NCBI GenBank assembly: GCA_959606905.1
Contig: CAUHML010000100.1
Span: 1-12,096 of the forward strand
DNA from: an uncultured Bacteroides sp.
GTDB taxonomy: Bacteria > Bacteroidota > Bacteroidia > Bacteroidales > Bacteroidaceae
DNA length: 12,096 bases
Direction: 5' to 3'
In this document: one piece after another, positions 7,416 to 12,096 of the stretch
Layout of the letters: each line of letters starts with the position of its first letter
Numbering within the stretch: the stretch's first letter is position 1
The notes under the pieces: generated by a model
What the model saw: only the letters and a program-made list of their open reading frames with translations
Databases searched by the model: none
What the model was told of the DNA's origin: nothing
Program-made: the position numbers and the translations under genes

Positions 7416-8675
7416 ATGAAAGATATAAAATTAAAAGACAAGATAGCCCAAGGCATCAACGACCTGTTTTATATCTGGAAACGGGAGTTTCAGACTACTT
7501 TCCGCGACCAGGGGGTACTGATATTCTTTATACTCGTCCCATTGGGTTATCCTTTGTTATATAGCTTTATCTATGATAACGAAGTGGTGCGCGAAGTCCC
7601 GGCTGTCGTTGTAGATGACTCACATTCCTCTCTCAGCCGTGAATATCTCCGGAAAGTGGACGCCACACCGGACATTCAAATCGTCTCTTACTGTGCTGAT
7701 ATGGAAGAAGCTAAACAGATGTTGAAGAACCGACGTGCCTATGGCATTATCTATATCCCTTCCGATTTTAGTGACAATATCGCCAAAGGAAAACAGACGC
7801 AAGTCAGCATTTACTGCGACATGAGCGGACTGTTATACTATAAATCCATGCTGATTGCCAACACCGCCGTCTCACTGGATATGAACAAGGACATCAAGAT
7901 TGCACGTAGCGGAAACACTACCGACCGGCAAGATGAAATCACTGCTTATCCGATAGAATATGAAGAAATCTCGATCTTCAATCCGACTGCCGGATTCGCT
8001 GCCTTCCTGATTCCTGCCGTCCTAGTATTGATTATCCAACAGACATTACTGCTGGGAATCGGCCTTGCCGCCGGAACAGCCCGCGAAAACAACCGTTTCA
8101 AAGACCTTGTACCTATCAACAGGCATTACAACGGAACATTACGAATTGTACTCGGTAAAGGACTAAGTTATTTTCTGGTTTATATATTGGTAGCTTTTTA
8201 TGTACTATATGTCGTACCAAGACTATTCAGCCTCAACCAAATAGGACAGCCCAGTTCATTAGTATTATTTGTGGTTCCTTACCTGACAGCTTGCATCTTC
8301 TTTGCAATGACGGCCTCGATCGCCATTCGCAACCGAGAAACGTGTATGCTGATCTTTGTCTTCACATCCGTTCCCTTGTTGTTTATTTCCGGAATTTCAT
8401 GGCCGGGGGCCGCAATCCCTCCATTCTGGAAATACGTCTCCTATATTTTCCCCTCTACTTTCGGGATTAATGGTTTTGTGAAAATCAACAATATGGGAGC
8501 TACGCTAAGTGAAGTTGCCTTTGAATATAAAGCTTTATGGTTACAAGCAGGCTTTTATTTCTTAACTACTTGCTGGGTATATCGTTGGCAAATACTTATG
8601 AGTCGTAAACATGCAATAGAAAGATATAAAGAATTAAAAGAGAAAGAGAATTTATCAAAGCAGATAAATAACTGA
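7416..8675 (+). CDS. ABC-2 type transporter permease, second of a pair
   Basis: This 419-residue paralogue of the preceding permease has the same plan. An N-terminal amphipathic stretch and transmembrane helix (about 34-54, VLIFFILVPLGYPLLYSFIY) precede a periplasmic domain with VPAVVVDDSHSSLSREYLRK and AYGIIYIPSDFS. About five more helices follow from residue 195 on, and then a basic, charged cytoplasmic tail (about 397-419). The similar DD/S-S-x-R and YGxxYIP segments in both proteins point to an old duplication and a heterodimeric pore. The start codon directly follows the previous stop. This is the last gene of the operon; no clear plus-strand intrinsic terminator is visible in the 159 bases before the converging gene. 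Confidence 0.88.
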   Translation: MKDIKLKDKIAQGINDLFYIWKREFQTTFRDQGVLIFFILVPLGYPLLYSFIYDNEVVREVPAVVVDDSHSSLSREYLRKVDATPDIQIVSYCADMEEAKQMLKNRRAYGIIYIPSDFSDNIAKGKQTQVSIYCDMSGLLYYKSMLIANTAVSLDMNKDIKIARSGNTTDRQDEITAYPIEYEEISIFNPTAGFAAFLIPAVLVLIIQQTLLLGIGLAAGTARENNRFKDLVPINRHYNGTLRIVLGKGLSYFLVYILVAFYVLYVVPRLFSLNQIGQPSSLVLFVVPYLTACIFFAMTASIAIRNRETCMLIFVFTSVPLLFISGISWPGAAIPPFWKYVSYIFPSTFGINGFVKINNMGATLSEVAFEYKALWLQAGFYFLTTCWVYRWQILMSRKHAIERYKELKEKENLSKQINN

Positions 8676-8713
8676 TTGAAACAACAAAAGAGAGAGATAG
8701 TAACGGCGCCCCC

Positions 8714-8829
8714 TTTTATAAGGAGGATACGTCGTTTTTCTTTTTATAAGGAGAAACCCATAAAAAAATCCCCCGCCCAAAGAGAGTATAAGGCGAAGGA
8801 TTTTCAGAGATATTATAAAGAGAGTATAA
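8714..8829. repeat. Two pairs of short direct repeats in a non-coding gap
   Basis: TTTTATAAGGAG occurs twice (8714-8725 and 8742-8753, period 28), and AAAGAGAGTATAA occurs twice (8779-8791 and 8817-8829, period 38). Both pairs lie in the purine-rich gap between the converging permease and porin genes. One copy of the second repeat falls in the loop of the terminator hairpin. Their role is unknown; slipped duplication of low-complexity DNA is a simple explanation. Confidence 0.5.
8762..8799 (-). terminator. Intrinsic terminator of the porin-like gene
   Basis: On the minus strand, CCTTCGCC (8799-8792) pairs with GGCGGGGG (8777-8770) over 8 base pairs, two of them G-U, around a 14-base loop. 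It is followed by A and seven T residues (complement of 8762-8768). It lies 36 bases past the stop of the gene at 8835. On the plus strand the two wobble pairs become A-C mismatches, so it favours minus-strand termination. Confidence 0.7.
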
Positions 8830-8834
8830 TTCTA

Positions 8835-9422
8835 TTAGAATTTGTAACCTACACCGATAGAGAAGTTGATGTTCTTCGGAGCACCATCACCATCATATAT
8901 TTTAGTCAAACCAAATTCTCCAGTCAAATCAATAAAGAATTTATTGATTTCATAAGCAACACCTACACCAAGACCTGCATCGAACTTCTTTGCACCTTCC
9001 ATTAAGATATCACCGTCTTCATCTTTAGTGTCTTTAAAGAAATCAATCTTTTCACCCCCTGCTTTATATTTACCAGCAATACCAAAGCCAAAATAAGGGC
9101 CTGCTTTTACCACAATATTTTGATTGTCAGCAATTGCAAATCTCGCAGCAGCCATTACAGGAATTTCCAAATACATAGGATTAGCTTTCAACTCATCCAT
9201 TTTAGCTCCTTTCTGGGTGAACATCAAAGAAGGTTGAATAGACCACATATCAGTAAACTGATATTCCATACCAACACCAACATTAAACCCAACTCTCATG
9301 TCAGTGTCAGAATCTCCGGTGAAATTACTCATGTTCATACCGACCTTAGCATTCCAAGAAATCTGAGAATAAGAAACGATAGAAACAAGTGCAAATAGCA
9401 CAAAAATCAAACCTTTTTTCAT
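8835..9422 (-). CDS. Small outer-membrane beta-barrel protein (porin family)
   Basis: This 195-residue protein has a clear signal peptide (MKKGLIFVLFALVSIVSYSQ, cleavage after about residue 20). It is followed by alternating hydrophobic/polar strands with frequent Gly and aromatic ends, such as NAKVGMNMSNF, VGFNVGVGMEYQF, SIQPSLMFTQKG, AGPYFGFGIAG and FSIGVGYKF. The C-terminal residue is Phe, as expected for recognition by the BAM complex. The pattern fits the OMP_b-brl_2/porin-family eight-strand barrels that are abundant in Bacteroides. An acidic, Lys-rich segment (about 125-145, with KDTKDEDGDI) is probably an external loop. It is transcribed alone, divergently from the BlaI-like gene. Such small barrels are usually of unknown or structural function, and channel activity is not implied. 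Confidence 0.85.
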   Translation of the reverse strand: MKKGLIFVLFALVSIVSYSQISWNAKVGMNMSNFTGDSDTDMRVGFNVGVGMEYQFTDMWSIQPSLMFTQKGAKMDELKANPMYLEIPVMAAARFAIADNQNIVVKAGPYFGFGIAGKYKAGGEKIDFFKDTKDEDGDILMEGAKKFDAGLGVGVAYEINKFFIDLTGEFGLTKIYDGDGAPKNINFSIGVGYKF

Positions 9423-9563
9423 ATCATTTATTTTTTAGTGTACCTTCCTCCTCCCTCTGGTTGGCATTATTTATTAACTTCTTTGCTAAGTGCGGGGAAT
9501 CTTCCGTACCTTATCAACAGTATCGAAACGCACCTTTCATATTTAACGTCTGTTTTACAGCCA

Positions 9564-9595
9564 CAAATATATTTCATTTATTTTATATAAAAAAG
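9564..9595 (-). promoter_or_regulatory. Probable promoter of the porin-like gene
   Basis: On the minus strand, TATATTTG (9571-9564) is a perfect -7 box. A -33 box is less clear: TTTT (9594-9591) or CTTT (9595-9592) stand at spacings of 19-20. The start would be near 9557, giving a leader of about 135 bases that contains a purine-rich stretch (GGGAGGAGGAAGG, minus strand) about 20 bases before the ATG. Confidence 0.55.
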
Positions 9596-9738
9596 TCTCC
9601 AATGACACCTTTTTTCCACAAATGTTATTAAAGTGTGATTATTTAGGCAAAAATAGCGCCTATCCAACCAATTTTTATGCTTAAATAATTTTCCGATTAC
9701 TCCTTAATCAAAATATTATTGCAGTAATCATACATTTA

Positions 9739-9762
9739 CAATAATTAACTGACTAATTATTG
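9739..9762. repeat. Perfect 9-base inverted repeat overlapping the -33 region
   Basis: CAATAATTA (9739-9747) and TAATTATTG (9754-9762) are exact reverse complements separated by ACTGAC. The right arm ends exactly on the -33 element (9759-9762) of the promoter for the BlaI-like gene. It is a candidate protein-binding site. It differs in sequence from the two palindromes downstream, so a different regulator may bind it. Confidence 0.55.
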
Positions 9763-9789
9763 CTTTATTACGAAATATTCGTAGATTTG
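9759..9789 (+). promoter_or_regulatory. Promoter of the BlaI-like/M56 operon
   Basis: ATTG (9759-9762), 19 bases and TAGATTTG (9782-9789) fit the Bacteroides promoter consensus with one change in the -33 box. Transcription should begin near 9796, with a leader of about 23 bases before the ATG at 9819. The operators at 9769-9802 overlap both edges of the -7 box. Confidence 0.7.
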
Positions 9790-9802
9790 CGAAGTAATCG
9801 TA
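9769..9802. promoter_or_regulatory. Twin palindromic operators for the BlaI-like repressor
   Basis: TACGAAATATTCGTA (9769-9783) is a perfect 6-3-6 palindrome. TGCGAAGTAATCGTA (9788-9802) matches it at 12 of 15 positions and keeps the half-site pattern. The copies start 19 bases apart, close to two helical turns, so two dimers would lie on the same face. The first fills the -33/-7 spacer, the second covers the predicted transcription start, and the -7 box lies between them. BlaI/MecI/CopY proteins bind TAC...GTA type dyads and repress their own operons, which makes this repressor the likely ligand. That assignment is inferred. Confidence 0.65.
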
Positions 9803-9818
9803 ATTAAACAACATCTCC

Positions 9819-10184
9819 ATGGAAAAGTTAACAATACAAGAAGAAGAAGTAATGATCTACATTTGGGAGTTACAAAGCTGTTTCGTAAAAGATATCGTTG
9901 CGAAGTATCCGCAACCGGCTCCTCCTTATACAACGGTAGCATCGATCGTAAAAAACCTCGAACGAAAGGGGTATGTCACATCAAAACGTGTGGGAAATAC
10001 CTATCAATACACTCCTGCCATTCGAGAAAATGAATACAAACGTCACTTTATGAGTAGCGTAGTTCGTAATTACTTTGAAAATTCCTACAAAGAAATGGTT
10101 TCTTTCTTTGCCAAAGACCAAAAGTTATCGACTGATGATCTCAAAGACATTATCGAACTGATAGAAAAAGGAAAAGATAATTAA
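9819..10184 (+). CDS. BlaI/MecI-family winged-helix repressor
   Basis: This 121-residue protein has the full length and layout of BlaI/MecI/CopY repressors (Penicillinase_R). The N-terminal winged helix (about 1-70) contains LTIQEEEVMIYIWELQSCFVKDI and the recognition-helix segment PPYTTVASIVKNLERKGYV followed by the wing SKRVGNTYQYTP. The C-terminal dimerisation helices (about 73-118) include MVSFFAKDQKLSTDDLKDI. In staphylococcal MecI the equivalent place is the N-F bond cut when BlaR1/MecR1 senses beta-lactams; here Phe96-Phe97 aligns by eye, so proteolytic inactivation is conceivable. It would bind the palindromes overlapping its own promoter and control itself plus the peptidase gene starting 19 bases downstream. 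The only candidate start is the ATG at 9819, with no Shine-Dalgarno site, as usual in this genus. Whether it controls resistance genes elsewhere is unknown. Confidence 0.92.
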   Translation: MEKLTIQEEEVMIYIWELQSCFVKDIVAKYPQPAPPYTTVASIVKNLERKGYVTSKRVGNTYQYTPAIRENEYKRHFMSSVVRNYFENSYKEMVSFFAKDQKLSTDDLKDIIELIEKGKDN

Positions 10185-10203
10185 TAGTAAAAAGATATCC
10201 ATT

Positions 10204-12009
10204 ATGACTCCGGAATTAGCCTATTTTCTAAAGATAAATGTAGCAATTGCTTTGTTCTACGCCTTCTATCGGTTGTTCTTTCATAAAGACACCTTCTTTC
10301 ACTGGCGACGGATAGCCTTGTTATGTTTTTTTGCCATTTCCTTGCTCTACCCTTTACTAAATATTGAAGGGTGGATAAAAGCACACGAGCCAATGGTAGC
10401 AATGGCAGATCTTTATGCAACAATCATACTTCCGGAACAAGTCGTTACCATTCCACAAGAAACAGAGATTAATTGGCAAGAGCTAATCAAACTTCTCACA
10501 GGCATTATCTATTGGAGCGGAGTATTACTACTGACCGCCCGTTTCTTCCTTCAACTAGGAAGTATCATGCGACTGCATTTTCAATGTTCCAAAAGCCAAT
10601 TGAAAGGAGTGCGTGTACACCTATTAAAGAAAGAAGCAGGACCGTTCTCTTTTTTTCATTGGATATTCATACACCCACAGTCACATACCGACTCTGAAAT
10701 TAGTGAGATAATCACCCATGAAGAAACTCACGCCCGTCAATACCACTCGATAGATGTATTAATCAGTGAAATAATGTGCATATTCTGCTGGTTCAATCCA
10801 TTTAGCTGGCTTATGAAACGGGAAGTCAGAGGCAATCTCGAATACATGGCAGACAGCCGGGTATTGGAGACGGGACATGACAGTAAATCATACCAGTACC
10901 ACTTGTTAGGACTGGCTCATCACAAGGCTGCAGCAAATTTATCAAATAGTTTCAATGTTTTACCACTTAAAAATCGTATCAAAATGATGAACAAACGAAG
11001 AACCAAAGAAATAGGAAGAACAAAATATATCATGTTTCTTCCCTTGGCTGCCCTGTTGATGATTGTCAGCAACATCGAAGTAGTAGCCCGTACCACAGAA
11101 AGATTTGCAAAAGAGGTTATGGAACAGGTTAACACTCCTCAGCCGGAAATTGCAAATATCCCCGAACTGCAAAGTGAAGAAATTCAGCAAACAGTCGCTC
11201 TGCCGGCCAAAAAAGAAATCGCAAAGTCAACACCTATCGCTCAAAGCAAGAGTATACCCGATTCTGTGGTATTTGAAGTTGTAGAAGTAATGCCCGAATT
11301 TCCAGGAGGGCAACAAGCCTTGATGCAATATTTAGCTAAAAACATCAAATATCCTGTAACAGCTCATGAAAACGGAAAACAAGGACGCGTCATTGTTAGT
11401 TTCGTTGTTAAAAAAGACGGAAACATATCCGACATAAAAGTAGCCCGAAGCGTAGATCCCTATCTTGACAAGGAAGCTGTAAGAGTAATTGCCGCTATGC
11501 CCCAATGGAAACCGGGTAAACAAAGAGGAGAAAATGTAAATGTCAGATTCTCAGTTCCTGTAATGTTCAGGCTACAAGGTCCAGCTCCTTCAAAGGGAAA
11601 AGAAATAAAACAAGCTGATCTGGAAGAAGTAGTTGTAGTAGCGTATGGTCCAAAAGAAGATTCTAATGCCAACGCAACAGACGCAACATCAGGTACAGCA
11701 CTCAAAGTAGCGGAAGTAATGCCTAAATTCCCCGGAGGAATACCCGGTCTGATGCAATATCTTGCCAGAAACATCAAATATCCGACTATTGCACAAAAGA
11801 ATAAGGAGCAAGGCAGAGTCATCCTACAAATGATTGTCGGTAAAGACGGAAGCATATCCAATATAAAAGTATTGCGTAGCATATCTCCGTTGCTTGATGC
11901 AGAGGCGATCCGTGTAGTGAGCACTATGCCCAAATGGGAACCCGGACAACAAGGCGGACAGGCCATTGCAGTAGAATATACCCTTCCGATAGTTTTTAAA
12001 TTACAATAA
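10204..12009 (+). CDS. BlaR1-like M56 metallopeptidase with two TonB C-terminal domains
   Basis: This 601-residue membrane protein begins with transmembrane helices at about 8-25, 36-53 and 98-118. The M56 peptidase signature is THEETHARQYHSID (HExxH, His172 and His176, with catalytic Glu173), and Glu213 in NLEYMAD is the likely third zinc ligand. Another helix (about 274-291) carries the chain across the membrane. A flexible Gln/Pro/Ser linker (about 300-355) leads to two TonB C-terminal domains (about 356-458 and 499-601), each with MPxFPGG, MQYLAxNIKYP, GRVIxxxxVxKDG and MPxWxPG. Between them lies LEEVVVVAYG (473-482), like the start of SusC-type receptors. The penicillin-binding sensor of classical BlaR1 is absent. 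Together with the BlaI-like repressor it should form a signalling pair in which the peptidase triggers loss of repression. The TonB domains could act as sensor or peptidoglycan/receptor contact; energising an outer-membrane receptor is less likely without ExbB/ExbD nearby. Confidence 0.9.
   Translation: MTPELAYFLKINVAIALFYAFYRLFFHKDTFFHWRRIALLCFFAISLLYPLLNIEGWIKAHEPMVAMADLYATIILPEQVVTIPQETEINWQELIKLLTGIIYWSGVLLLTARFFLQLGSIMRLHFQCSKSQLKGVRVHLLKKEAGPFSFFHWIFIHPQSHTDSEISEIITHEETHARQYHSIDVLISEIMCIFCWFNPFSWLMKREVRGNLEYMADSRVLETGHDSKSYQYHLLGLAHHKAAANLSNSFNVLPLKNRIKMMNKRRTKEIGRTKYIMFLPLAALLMIVSNIEVVARTTERFAKEVMEQVNTPQPEIANIPELQSEEIQQTVALPAKKEIAKSTPIAQSKSIPDSVVFEVVEVMPEFPGGQQALMQYLAKNIKYPVTAHENGKQGRVIVSFVVKKDGNISDIKVARSVDPYLDKEAVRVIAAMPQWKPGKQRGENVNVRFSVPVMFRLQGPAPSKGKEIKQADLEEVVVVAYGPKEDSNANATDATSGTALKVAEVMPKFPGGIPGLMQYLARNIKYPTIAQKNKEQGRVILQMIVGKDGSISNIKVLRSISPLLDAEAIRVVSTMPKWEPGQQGGQAIAVEYTLPIVFKLQ
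11269..12006 (+). repeat. Intragenic tandem duplication of the TonB domain
   Basis: Bases 11269-11577 and 11698-12006 encode two homologous domains of about 103 residues. DNA identity is still visible in places, for example GAAGTAATGCC near both starts and AACATCAAATATCC in both. The amino-acid sequences agree at the conserved TonB positions and differ elsewhere, so the duplication is old and both copies appear to be under selection. Confidence 0.8.
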
Positions 12010-12096
12010 ACATTTCCCCGGTGCCGCGCCTCCTCCCCCATAGAGGTTGTGTAAAAAGTAAGCATCAAGTGTTCTTTGACATATTGTATTAAAAAG
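12010..12096. other. Non-coding right end; possible rRNA leader or insertion-sequence end
   Basis: The 87 bases after the peptidase gene contain a C-rich stretch (12016-12039), AGAGGTTGTGTAAAAAG (12042-12058) and GTTCTTTGACATATTG (12071-12086). The last resembles the boxA antitermination signal found in rRNA leaders, and it also contains a TTTG/TTGACA promoter word whose -7 box would fall beyond the window. GAGGTTGTGTAAAA resembles the terminal inverted repeat of some insertion sequences. No intrinsic terminator for the operon is evident. Neither reading can be decided from this window. Confidence 0.3.

Noticed and set aside
8676..9005. An open frame of 109 codons starting with TTG directly after the second permease stop.
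   Set aside because: Its second half runs antisense through the well-supported beta-barrel gene, it has a rare start codon, and its sequence resembles no known protein; the first part is low-complexity purine-rich DNA.
9695..9709. GATTA-5-TAATC, a further weak dyad considered as a third operator.
   Set aside because: Only 5-base arms in very AT-rich DNA, with no match to the twin operators beyond general AT content.
11460..12068. A 202-codon open frame on the minus strand opposite the TonB domains.
   Set aside because: It lies inside a clearly conserved plus-strand coding region with duplicated TonB domains; its Ser/Thr/Cys-rich product is what an antisense shadow would give.

Overview
The window looks like chromosomal DNA of a gut Bacteroides species. 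The evidence is that three promoters fit the Bacteroidota pattern (a TTTG-like -33 box, about 19-20 bases, then TAnnTTTG), starts lack clear Shine-Dalgarno sites, and the protein families are typical of Bacteroides (DUF6057-like membrane protein, PD40 lipoprotein, small beta-barrel porin, M56 peptidase with TonB domains). I cannot name the species from sequence alone.

Layout: (1) 1-458 is the 3' end of malate dehydrogenase (mdh), closed by a large hairpin terminator at 491-564. (2) Converging on it from the minus strand is a two-gene unit (3463 down to 563): a lipoprotein with PD40/TolB-type propeller repeats and one CxxCH haem c motif, then a five-helix membrane protein with a helical C-terminal half. 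(3) A divergent promoter region (about 3464-3764) also starts a plus-strand four-gene export operon (3765-8675): TolC-like outer-membrane channel, HlyD-type adaptor and two ABC-2 type permeases, with no ATPase gene in the run. (4) 8676-8834 is non-coding, with short direct repeats and a terminator for the minus-strand gene that follows. (5) 8835-9422 (minus) is a small outer-membrane beta-barrel protein. (6) 9423-9818 is a divergent regulatory region. Its right part has a well-formed promoter flanked by two near-identical 15-base palindromes. (7) 9819-12009 is a two-gene BlaI/BlaR1-like unit: a winged-helix repressor and an M56 metallopeptidase that ends in two TonB C-terminal domains instead of a beta-lactam sensor. 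(8) The last 87 bases are non-coding and may lead into an rRNA operon or an insertion sequence.

How the parts may work together: the export operon resembles YhiI/RbbA/YhhJ- or YbhG/F/S/R-type exporters and would span both membranes, but it needs an ATPase supplied from elsewhere. The BlaI/M56 pair most likely forms a self-regulating switch: the repressor sits on the twin palindromes until the membrane peptidase, or a protease it controls, inactivates it. The input signal is unknown, because the sensor half differs from classical BlaR1.

Most of the window is ordinary core or envelope-related Bacteroides content. The parts most worth a second look are the twin operators around the -7 box with an adjacent 9-base-arm dyad, the peptidase-TonB-TonB fusion carrying a SusC-like LEEVVVVAYG segment, the haem-motif propeller lipoprotein with its DUF6057 partner, and the exporter without its own ATPase.
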